NCBI GenBank assembly: GCA_964057225.1
Contig: OZ059899.1
Span: 12,870,001-12,934,000, forward strand
Origin: Auanema rhodensis
Taxonomy: Eukaryota; Nematoda; Chromadorea; Rhabditida; Rhabditidae
Direction of reading: 5' to 3'
Length of the DNA stretch: 64,000 bases
Shown here: positions 29,702 to 46,939 of the stretch, piece by piece
Layout of the letters: each line of letters starts with the position of its first letter
Position numbering within the stretch: the first letter of the stretch is position 1
Position numbers and translations under genes: made by a program
Notes under the pieces: model-generated
What the model saw: only the letters and a program-made list of their open reading frames with translations
Told to the model about the DNA's origin: nothing
The model's database searches: none

Positions 29702-30261
29702 TCTTTCAAAATTATCATTCTTTTTCATTTGAAGAATTGAAAGCCACATTCAAACGTATTTATTGGCTTCAAGTTCGGACGAAAAAAATGGAGATATCAT
29801 ACATCTTGTCTCAATTCAAAATCAAAATTCGTCTCCTGCAAGCCGGCTTGTATAACTGTGTTCAGTAGTTGGAACATTTGAGCGGAAGAAGAAAGGGGAA
29901 GGGGGTTAGTAGAATTGGAAGATAGTTTCGATTTTGGACAAAACTTGACCCCACCAAGCTTGGTCATAACGATGCATAAGAGAAAGAAATTTTTCATTGA
30001 ATCAATGAAGACAAGCTTTATTTCAAAACTGCCGAGCATGAGCAGACAAAGAATAAAAATGTGAATAAAGAAGAAGAAAAAAATCAAATACAAGTATATC
30101 ATTTTACTTGAACTTCATGTATAATCAGCAGAGTCATTATCATCATATATACAGAATAAAATAGGAGCAAAATTTGAAAATTAGGAAGCAATAGGTATAC
30201 AGACAGGTAGAGAGACTGTATTGTGGGCTAGTTAGTTAGATATGCATATATATATTATATT

Positions 30262-30291
30262 ATATACATATACATGCATGTATATGTATAT
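30262..30291. repeat. 30-bp perfect palindrome in an AT-rich tract
   Basis: Two 15-nt arms, ATATACATATACATG and its exact complement, meet at 30276/30277 with no spacer. The surrounding 30240-30300 is also alternating purine-pyrimidine TA/CA sequence able to extrude a cruciform. Confidence 0.8.
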
Positions 30292-30693
30292 GTATAGTAG
30301 ACAGATAGATAGAGGGTTAAGAGAGGACGAAGAGAAACAAAGAGAGAAGAGAGAGACAGAGAAAAGCGTTTCGTTCACATGGTTTCGAATCATAATTCAG
30401 GCCTAATCATTCACTAACCGAACACCGTCATCATCTGATTTGACAACTTTTACTGATATCATCATCATACCTTTCGATCGAACAGATCATTTTGTATATA
30501 AATAAGAGAATAAAACCAAAAGACTGTAGATTATATAAATATAGTTAAGACTATTATTAGAAGTTTAGAACTGTTAGTGTTTTAACAATAAAAGAAAGAG
30601 AAAAAGAGAGAGAGAGAGAAACAAAGAAATATGTATAAAAGGAGTGAAATGATTTCTGTGTGAAAAAAAGAAAGAATGGGAGAGAAAATGATT

Positions 30694-30698
<5 letters not shown>

Positions 30699-30731
<33 letters not shown>
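30699..30731 (+). repeat. (GA)n microsatellite
   Basis: About 16 uninterrupted AG units. Confidence 0.85.
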
Positions 30732-30740
<9 letters not shown>

Positions 30741-30981
30741 AACGAGAGGAAGATGATACAATACTTCGAGATATATAAGAGATTATGAGGGTGTACGAAT
30801 TTTGTTGAGAGAGCTGAACACGGAAAGAACACTAAATTCGAACAATTTTTTTCGGAATTAAATATAAATGAAAAGAAGAATATAATAAAGTGACGAAGAT
30901 ATGAGCTAGATAATCACTATCTAACTATCGTCTTCCTGTCTATGCCAAGAGAATTTAACGGAAAAAGGGGAAAATAATCGG

Positions 30982-37902
<6,921 letters not shown>

Positions 37903-37903
37903 T

Positions 37904-38908
37904 ATGGCTCCGCTCACAGCACCACAGATTCCGATATTATTATCAGCTAATACGTCTCCACTATCGTCAGCAGCTAGCTCTAGATATTCTAAAATGACGA
38001 CAACGACATCAAGTAACGATGGTAGTAGATACTCACAACGTCAAGCAGCGACAACTACTTCGTTGAAGATGGGCACACGAAGAAGTACAGCTACTACAAC
38101 GACGACAACATCAACGACGACCGACTCGATCGCTTCAGATGATCCGCCCACCAAGGTCGTACAACAGATGCACCGCCCCTACAGGACGATTTCCGGTACA
38201 GTCAACCTTTTTTGGAACGCCTCCTTTTTTACCCTATCATACACACACTCTCTCTCTATCTCTTTCCATATGATTATTCATTTATAGTATTCCATCCCCC
38301 CCCCCCACAATACTTTCTTTCCATAATTCTCTGTCTCTCTCTCTTCATAAATGTGGAATCTTTGGACGACGTGTTGTGAATCACACATCACGAACTAAGC
38401 TAAGAACAGACACGAGGGTCAACTGTCTCTCATGTTCAAAAATAATAAAATCGTTCAAAGTTAACTGTTGCTTTCCAGTCATCGTTGGTATATCATATTA
38501 CTCTTTCATTAATAACAATTTCGATTATTTGTCATCATACACTGAAACTGTTCCTGCATTTTCTACAAAATGTCTGTCTTTCCCGAGACTTCTCGATCTA
38601 ACATTTTCCTTTTCCAACACCAAATCTTTTCGTCATCGTTTTCAACCGTTTTTGGTTGAAAATGATTGGAAGGAAAGAGAAAGAATGGATCAAGATTATA
38701 CTCTCTCGTTATATCAAACTGAATATATAGCTGAGAAATAGAAAGACAATGGACTACAGATTCGGAAAGCGAGACAGACGCTGAAATCGAGGGGTTGGGG
38801 GGGGGGGGGGGGAAGGTTGAGAAAAGGGGAATTGATAAAACTGTGAAAACAGGAAAAGGGAAATATGGGTTGTGATTGTTTGTAGTCTAAGAGGGAGAGA
38901 AAATGGTC

Positions 38909-38953
<45 letters not shown>

Positions 38954-41900
38954 GGAGAGAGAGAGAAACCGAAAAAAATACAAGAGAAAGGTAGAGAGAG
39001 AAGTAGAGGGAAAAGCAAAACAGAACGACAGCATAATGTATAAGTTCAAATCAGAATATATTCATTGAAATGAATAAGAAAAGTTCAAAAATGAATTCTA
39101 AAATGTTTTTATCTAATTCTCATATTTATTATAAAATTTATGTTGCATATGTTGATGAATGTTTCATTTTGAGTTGGAAAAATAAGTCAGATCTTCAAGT
39201 AAAACGGTGTGTATTCGCAGAATTTTTTTCGCTATGATGACACGGAGTTTGGCTGATTGATTAATATCTTCTTGATGAATATTTCATTTGTTTCCTGCTC
39301 TGCGGGTTGATCCAACTCATGATGATCATCTCTGATCATGGAAGAGGAGATAGTGGTATATGTCATTTTGTCTCATTTCCACCTCCCACCCTCTCTTCCT
39401 CTTATATCCTCTACGACCACACTTTGACATTATTTAGTATGCTTTCTCTTACCTCTACTCAACCCGAACATGTTAAGCTCACCTCTACTCTGAATGTCTG
39501 TTCTATTCCAGGTTCAGTCTGGCGTGTGTGTCGACTTCCTCACCTAGTGGTTGCTCCGGACGAGGGTCCCCTAATTCTTCAACCATCTAGTATGCCGTCA
39601 GTTTCATTAGCAACTGTACTGGATAAGCCGATGATACTCTCGCCAACTAGTACAGCTAATGTTCCTGTTTGCAATATTGCTGTGGATCCACGTCTCTACA
39701 AAGGAAGCATCTTCGCAGCTCGCCGTCAAGCAGCGGAAACGGCTCGCAAATTTGAGCAAGAGCAACAGGCTGAATCCAGGTATAGGTTAGTGCCATGCCT
39801 TATTTGTTTACATTTTTTTCTTAAATATAAATACGTTGCTTTTAAAAGTATTTTAAGACATTCTAATTGAAGAAAACATTTTTTTTTGGTAGAATCAGAT
39901 ATAATTTTAGAATTAAAAACCTGAAATTTCTCGTAATTAATCAAATGATTCATTAGTTTTCATTCAAAAATGACTCTAATGTGCACTTTTCCAGAGTTGA
40001 TGTAATTCGAAGTCGATTGGAACAATCACTTCCCCAACTCAATTTAGCTCACCAGCATCAAGCTCCTCATCAAGTTCCTTCGCCTGCACGTTGCTCGCGA
40101 TATCCGAAATGCTACACAACAAACACAACTTCTTCCATAAATATAGGAGTTAATTCAAAAGCTCCGATATGTGCTCGGCGATCATTTTTGCCACCAGCTG
40201 TATCCATAGATAAAGGAATCCGTGTTCGTCATCTTCCACAACTTAAACGAATAGGTTGGTGCTTTACAATGCTCGGCAACTAAGCTGCTGGTTTCATCAA
40301 AACATTATCTTGTTATTCTCTTGTTATTTTCTTTTGTTATGTAGATGTATGCATATCACTTGTTGACAAATGATATCATGCTTCAGCTCTTTGATTAAGC
40401 TTCTTTTCATTATGATATTCCAAACTTTCCATTTTCTTGCTCCATTTTTAGAAAGTTTGTATACAAATCCTTGAAACCATAAAATTGGTTTTTTTTTTTG
40501 AAAAAAAAAATGAAAAGAAAACTCTGAAATCCCAAGAAAACTTTTATTTTGTTTCAAAACAACTTGTATAAAAGGTCTTCTTCTACCAAATTATGGAGAC
40601 GGCCCGAAAAGCAGGTCGGTTAACTAGTATCCTAAAGCTTATTAAATATTTCCGACTCAAAGCTTTCCGGCTTATTTCCGTTTCACCTAATGTTCATATA
40701 CGGCTTCTATTATGAGATCTCTCTTTCTCTCTTTCACTCACTCTCTCTCTATATATATTTCCCTCTCTATAGGTAGCAAAGACAGGATAAAATTTAAGGA
40801 AGATGAAGAAGAATATTTGAAAATATTCATGTTTAGTAATCACGCAATGCCCTCCCTTCAGCAAAGTTTTCTACCTGCCCATATTCAACTTTCAAGTTTT
40901 TTGCTGATAAAAACTGAGAGCACGTGGAGAATACGCAATAAAGTATAAAAAATATATTATTTCTATTTTGCATGAATACTTTAGTAAAATTCTAAAAATT
41001 GTTAGGAAAAAGAAAAAAAAAAGAATCGGAATATATTTTCAAAGAAAAAAATTAGAAACAAAAACATTTATTAAGAAAAAATGATAAGATCATTCCAAGT
41101 GTAATAGCCATATGTACGTCAATTGGACGAGAAAATTAGTTGTTTCTATGGTTTCAGATCAGAATTAACTATAATTATTTTTTTCTTTCAGAAAGTAATC
41201 GTTCGAAGCATGTTCGAATTCGTGATTCACCTCCATCAGTCTTACCAACTCCTCCTCCGTCAGCTCGGATACAGTACCTGATTGTTGACACATCAGTTCA
41301 AACCGATGATGTGAGTTCAATTTGTTTATGATAATGTGGTTATACCTCAGCATGCTGATAGCTGAGAATGATGTAGCAAAACAGAATCTAAATTTCTCTT
41401 TAAATGAAAGAAAGACCATCACTAATATAGCTTTTCGTAGGTTCACAGCTCATATATCTTTGAGTTCTTCTTCACTTTATCATATTTCTATCATTTTTAC
41501 GGATATTAGAAGCTCTTTATCAATATCCGGATCTGTTTCGCTGATAGATTTTCTTTTTAGTTTCTCAGTAGTCCTTGCAATAAGGAAATCAAGCATATTC
41601 CCTATTAGCAGAGGGCCACATCCAATATGAGCATGTGAAGCACCACTTTATTAGATAAACGTTTTTTATTTAACGACCAAAAACTTGCTCTTTTTATCAT
41701 TTCTGTCATATTTAAGCTGAAACTTCCTTAAACATCAGCTGATTCTTCATATTTTTCAATTCTATAAACAACTTTTTCACAATGCACTACTTTTAAAATG
41801 TCAGAAATCAACTAATTTAGTTCGATATATGTTGAAGTCTGACGTAAAACTGATAAAGCATGGAGTCTAAAATTGCTATTCATAATATGATGTCAAATAT

Positions 41901-42782
41901 ATTTTTAGACCTTCGAAGTCGAAGCTTGTTTGCTTGCCCGAAAATTGGCGTCATCTGCTATTCTCCAGGCTATCGAGAACTTACATTACGAGAATAGGGT
42001 TTTAGGTTTGTTGATATCTTCTGTTTTTAAATTTTCCAGTTTAGTAAATGAAAAATATGCTTTGAACGTAAGATATTTTAAAAATTTGCTTGTTCAGAAT
42101 TAAAAATTAAAGCTGAAGACGCTATGATTCTGCTGGAAAATGAAAGGCTAAACAAATCAGAAAATGAAAGGAAATTGGAAGAGAAACTCATAGCAAAGGT
42201 TTCACTTCTTCATAACAGAACAACGTTTTTATCTACATTTTCTAGGAGCAAGAATTGGAAGCTTGTGCCAAGCGGAGTGAACAAGTTATTCTTAGTAAGG
42301 AATTGGCTGTTAAAACATGTAAAGAGGTAATGACCTCATGATTGCTTTGGTTTCAATCTATTCCAAGTTCAGGTTACAAATTCGTCGCTATCGAAGGTAG
42401 AAAAGCTAGAGAAAATGAATCCCAAGACGAAATCAGTCGGCATCGAAACTCGTCAAATGAATAGAACTCAACGAAAAATTGATTTAATGACTATAGGTAA
42501 TATTTGTGGTATCCCTATCAATCATATTCAACAACTTGTAGAGCTTGAAAAAGATTTCTTCCCTTGGCTATTTGCTCAAGCAGATGAAATATGTAGACAA
42601 CAATTAGCCATTACTGGATTAGAAAACGGTACGATTTTCTTTATATAATAGAAAGTATTAAATACTTCGTACCAACTTTAAATCCTTTTTTTGATATAAT
42701 TAATCTTTTTTTTTCAGCCGCATCCAAGAAAGAGTATACGAGACGGAAGCGTAAATCCTATTCAAATGTAAAATCATACTAA
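37904..42782 (+). CDS. Radial spoke protein 3 (RSPH3)-like protein
   Basis: Nine phase-consistent exons (37904-38195, 39512-39785, 39995-40254, 41192-41310, 41909-42005, 42098-42198, 42246-42326, 42373-42628, 42718-42782) give 514 residues, close to RSP3. After a Ser/Thr-rich head (TATTTTTTSTTTDS) come three blocks that match RSPH3 in order. NIAVDPRLYKGSIFAARRQ compares with the family motif around YDRRVVRGNTYA. YLIVDTSVQTDDTFEVEACL compares with the region around ECQTDAF. After a Glu/Lys-rich coiled coil (LLENERLNKSENERKLEEKL), LVELEKDFFPWLFAQADEIC compares with the C-terminal GFLPWLMNEVEK block. RSP3 anchors radial spokes and binds PKA and LC8. The start is uncertain: 37904 is 2 nt from the opposite gene's ATG, and 37994 (MTTTTSSNDGSRYS) is an alternative. 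Identity is by memory of the family only. Confidence 0.6.
38296..38306 (+). repeat. Homopolymer C11, intron 1 of the RSPH3-like gene
   Basis: Eleven consecutive C on the + strand. Confidence 0.8.
38797..38812 (+). repeat. Homopolymer G16, intron 1 of the RSPH3-like gene
   Basis: Sixteen consecutive G following GGGGTT, about 490 bp from the C11 run; length may be unreliable in the assembly. Confidence 0.8.
38914..38949 (+). repeat. (GA)n microsatellite, intron 1 of the RSPH3-like gene
   Basis: About 17 GA units, followed by degenerate GA sequence to about 39010. Confidence 0.85.
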
Positions 42783-43154
42783 ACTATAGTGATTTTGTTG
42801 TGATTTCACATTGGTTACGGGTACCCACAATGTTCGAACAAATAATAAAATATTATTATTATTATTATTATTTTACAATAATATGTAAACATGACAGCAG
42901 CAGCACTGCTTTACATACTTAAAATATTCTAATCTCACGTGTGACGTATGACGTGTTGTATATGTATATAATGCCTTCATTTACAATTTTCATTAAACAG
43001 AGAGGTTTTGCATTTGAGCACATTTCATTTAAGAAATTATTATTATTTTAAATAGCTTTCACAAGATAAATGTATTTTTATTTTCAAATAATTATTACAG
43101 ATAGTCTTCATAAAAAAAAGGTTAAATGAAGAATTACATTGGTGAACTCATGTA
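42783..43154. other. Convergent 3' intergenic region
   Basis: 372 bp between the stops of the RSPH3-like gene (+) and the TRAF gene (-). It contains an aataataaaat polyadenylation-type signal at about 42840 and an (ATT)n run at 42851-42872. No gene. Confidence 0.5.
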
Positions 43155-46100
43155 TCAAGATGTTTCATCGACGTTGTACGAATTGAGAGGTGATTGATTA
43201 GTTTGATCGGCAACAATATTTTCTCTTGTTTTTGAAATAACAGGCGTTGCAGGGGTCTCCATTTCAATCTTTATATACATAACATCATCCTGAAAAGGAA
43301 AATAAGAAACATTAATAATTTAATGTACACCCGAATGTAATGATCAAGTTGTTCCAAACTTATAAAAGCTTGAGCTCCAAATGCAGCGTTTCGCTCACTA
43401 ATAGGGCGATCCAGAAAATGTCCCTTCGAGTTCATTATGCAACGAGGATCAAAAGAATAGGTGAAGTCCGTTCTATTCTCATAATCGTCACTCTATCAAG
43501 TGAAATCATATGGGTTTGCTGATACAATTACAAAAAAACCTGATCCAAAAGAGTAACCTTGATAATCATATTGAATGGCCATACCAAAATTCCATCGAAT
43601 TCTCCTCTTAACAGGCAAACATAAACTGACATGAACTTAGCACGACCCAAATCATTTCACTTATAATTGATAATTTAATTTAAAAATACTTGGTCCATCT
43701 CCGTACAAACAAGCACTTGCTATCATTTTATATCCATATCTGCCAGAGACGAAAGGATTTGAGTAAATTATTGGCCGGGCACCACTCTAGAAAATTAGCT
43801 TTAGTTGATCCTTATGAGCAGATCAACATACTTTTGCTTCATTCATCAGATTATTAACTTCATCTATTCTCCATATCATTTGTGGTCCATACAATGCTTC
43901 ACATAAGTAGCTCTAGGTGTACAAAGTCACTGTTTGGCAGGAAAAATCAATTAACTTACCCGATTTTCCAATTCTTTAGCTTGATCAAGAACGGTTACCA
44001 AATTATCGAGTAAGTATGCATATCCTTCCTGGAATATTTCTTGGTATTTTCAGTTAATATGCCAAAACAAAACCTTTACTAAAGCGGTCTCATCGCACAA
44101 AATCATCAGATGTCTGATTGGCTCATCTACCAGATGGTTTTGAACTGCCAACTTATCTCCATTGAAAGTACATCCAAAATCAGCAAATGGACAAACATCG
44201 TTGGCATTTGGACAAGATTTTCGATGAAGATCAATCTTCAATATATATTTTTAATTGAAAAATTGAATCAAATAAAACCTCTTCCCGTGTTTGATTCTGA
44301 ATTCCACAATTGAACGGACAACTTAGCAAAACTTTTTTGCATATCTAAATCAATTCTAAACTTATCAAAACGTTTCTTATAAGATTATAACTACCTTCAA
44401 GTGCCGATTCATATCTGTAGCACGTAGACGAGAACCACAAAATTCACATTTTTCAATTATCGATGAGCAAGACTTAATATGATCTTGAATGAGAATCATC
44501 GGGAATTTGCGACAACAGTTCGTGCATGTTTCCACTCGGTAATTACAGCTTTTGATATGAGTCTGGAGTTGAAAATATTAGAAAACCGAAGAAGAAGCGA
44601 ACAGACTTCCAATTGATTAAGAGTTCCTTTCCATTCACACCCATGATCACTAAAACTGCAAATAACTCCAAGTTGTTGAATCTGAATGCCGAGAAGATCG
44701 ATATATTACTTGTCAACATGTTATTTTCCAAAGTATTTTGAACTTTATATTTGATTATAAATGAAAAAATGAGAAAAATAGAGTAATTAACATTCGCTTT
44801 CTTCTCGTATATATGTAAAAGTACCTCTAAATTTCAAAAAAAAAACGACCGGTTATCTCTGTCACATTTTTTTGAATGAATTTTATTTCTTTCCTAATTT
44901 TACGTCTACTCGGTCGGTTGTAGTCATACGAACTCATTAATTTTCTGATGTCAAAACGACAAGTTGGAGCATTTCTTGATAGGTTATTAGGAGGTGACTG
45001 GTAACTTTGTTGCATTTATTAGAAAAAAAAATTGTAGTTAACGATGTTCGTAGACGAAGTCTCACTTACACAATAAGGGAAGAGGAAATTGTTAATATAA
45101 TTAAGAAATGCACAGCAGTTGTTATGAATCAGCCAGTAATGTTAGAGATAGATCCTCCACTTAAGGTAAATTTTTAAATTTGGAACTGCTTAAAAGATTT
45201 CTGAATTCAAGATATGTGGTGATATTCATGGTCAATTTGCTGATTTGCTACGAATCTTTAACAGATGTGGCTTTCCTCCCGATACTAACTACTTATTCCT
45301 AGGAGATTATGTAGACAGAGGTCGACAACAGTTGGAAGTAAGTATATTCAAGAAGGTTTCTGAGAAATAAACTTATTTCAAGGTTATTTGCCTTTTAATG
45401 GCTTATAAAGTACTTTACCCAGAAACGTTTTTTATTTTGCGGGGTAATCATGAATGCAGCTCTATTAATCGAACTTACGGATTTTATGAAGAATGCAAAC
45501 GGAGGTATTCCGTGAAGTTGTATAACGCTTTTCAAGTTGATATTTTTCGTTTTATTCAATAACAGCAAGCTTTTCAGAATTTATTTAATTGCCTACCATT
45601 ATGCGCGATTGTTGGACAGAAAATTTTTGCCATGCATGGAGGTCTATCACCCGCATTACGTGGATGGACTCAACTAACTGATTCTATAATCAAACGTCCT
45701 CTAGATCCCCCTAGAAGAAGTTTGGTAACTGTAAGATACTTTGATTTGACATATCTACATGCATTTCTCTAGGATTTGCTATGGTCCGATCCCGATCCAG
45801 CTGTTCGTGGATGGGAGAGAAGCAGTCGGGGTATATCGTATGTTTTCGGTGCAGATGTGGTCAAAAAATTTTGCTTAGAGATGGGTATTGACCTAATAGT
45901 ACGGTAAGTAAGTAATAGGTTTCAAAATATTTTCTCATTTTCAGTGCCCATCAAGTTGTTCAAGATGGATATGAATTTTTCGCAAATCGACGTCTGGTAA
46001 CCATATTCTCAGCACCTAAGTAACATCGTGTATAAACAATGACATCAAAAAATGATTCTTTTAGATACTGTGGAGAGTTCGATAACAATGCTGCAGTAAT

Positions 46101-46661
46101 GAATGTTGATGAGCATTTGGTGTGAAGTTTTCTTTGTGTTTAAATATGTCATTCAATGTTTTAGGTCTGCTCATTTGAGACATTGAAACCGCGTGATAAA
46201 GATCCTAAAGTTGTTGCAAAGCAAAGATCAGAGCCCCCCCACAATGATCAAAATGCATCACTCTCTTCAAATTCAGAATCTAGCCAACTATGACCGTTTA
46301 CTAATCAATCATAATAACTAATTACCTGACGATGTTTTTCTCTATCGACCACAAGTTTTGAGTCGCTAATGTCGACAGAGCAAACAGTACAAATTGTGTA
46401 GCTGAAAGAAGGGACCATAGTTTGGTCATGAATTAATATTTTTCATACCCTTCTAAACAATTTTTACAATAATAATGGCCGCAAGTTGCTTTCACCGGTG
46501 AACGTAAAGCCTTAACAAAAACTTCAAGATATGTCAAACCCACATCCTACCTGTTGGCATACGAGGCATGTGTGTTCAAATGGTAGACCATCTAGGAATA
46601 TAATGGAAACTGGTTTATCAGAAAGTTTTGGTGTAACAGTTGAGGAATCCTCGGAACTCAT
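43155..46661 (-). CDS. trf-1: TRAF-family protein: RING, TRAF zinc fingers, MATH domain
   Basis: Three 5' exons (about 46661-46337) encode [17 protein letters not shown] and a RING finger: [20 protein letters not shown], then [14 protein letters not shown]. After a 1.6 kb intron come TRAF-type zinc fingers ([86 protein letters not shown]), a short helical linker ([20 protein letters not shown]), and a C-terminal MATH domain ([58 protein letters not shown]). TRAF proteins are adaptors/E3 ligases downstream of TNF/IL-1-type receptors. The RING and zinc-finger parts lie on either side of a PP1 gene on the other strand; I join them because both are incomplete alone and together give the standard TRAF order. 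Confidence 0.8.
44948..46293 (+). CDS. PP1-family Ser/Thr phosphatase catalytic subunit, nested in a TRAF intron
   Basis: Short N-terminus [15 protein letters not shown] joins through a 44-nt intron to [20 protein letters not shown]. About 335 residues with every metallophosphatase motif: [82 protein letters not shown], and [15 protein letters not shown]. Departures from the canonical PP1 catalytic chain are Met for Cys before HGG, Lys for Asn in SAPKYCGEFDN (the beta12-beta13 loop next to the active site), and a diverged acidic/Ser tail ([19 protein letters not shown]). The divergence resembles the expanded, often sperm-specific PP1 paralogues of nematodes; the tissue is inference. Seven or so exons with introns of about 40-75 bp. 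The start is uncertain only by the first short exon. Confidence 0.88.
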
Positions 46662-46939
46662 TTGTCGTTCGCTTCCTTGTGCTCAGAGCAGAGTGGATGC
46701 AAGAATTTATACATAGTTATTCGTTCATTAAAGGTTACCAAGTAACGATATATAAAAACTGGAACGAGATTCTCGGGTAACTAGGTAATAACAGTTGAAA
46801 TTTAAAAAAAAAGAAAAATAGAACAACTATACCAAAAAATTCTGTAAATATTCTCGATGAATTAGAAGATCGGATCAAAATAAAAAAAATATTTAATAAA
46901 AAACAATAACAAGTAACAGTAGCAATAAAACAACAAATT
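46662..46939 (-). other. Spacer between TTC27 and the TRAF gene
   Basis: 278 bp on the shared minus strand. No exon. On the minus strand it contains gttacttggtaaccttta, near but not matching UAYYUU exactly, so cotranscription of the TRAF gene with the upstream trio is only suggested by spacing. Confidence 0.35.

Larger units (their letters stand above)
23471..30981. other. 7.5 kb without a recognisable gene, purine-rich on the + strand
   Basis: No exon that I can assign. The first part (about 23790-24130) is GC-richer, with several CpG stretches (gcgcacgcgtcgcaaccgctcgcgtc), and may be the csnk-1 promoter or an untranslated exon. From about 24600 to 31000 the + strand is strikingly purine-rich with GA runs (for example 26080-26170 and 30600-30740), ATG/GAC triplet tracts (27836-27945) and a GT run. 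Minus-strand open frames here are mostly Ser/Leu/Phe from CT repeats and look spurious. An open + frame at about 29280-29450 (TDDNVDDFDDNLGYVDG) has exon-like codons but no start or clean splice sites. Confidence 0.5.

Noticed and set aside
44827-45015. Minus-strand frame opposite the PP1 start
   Set aside because: It is antisense to the first exon of the PP1 gene, whose joined frame gives a correct phosphatase; a shadow.
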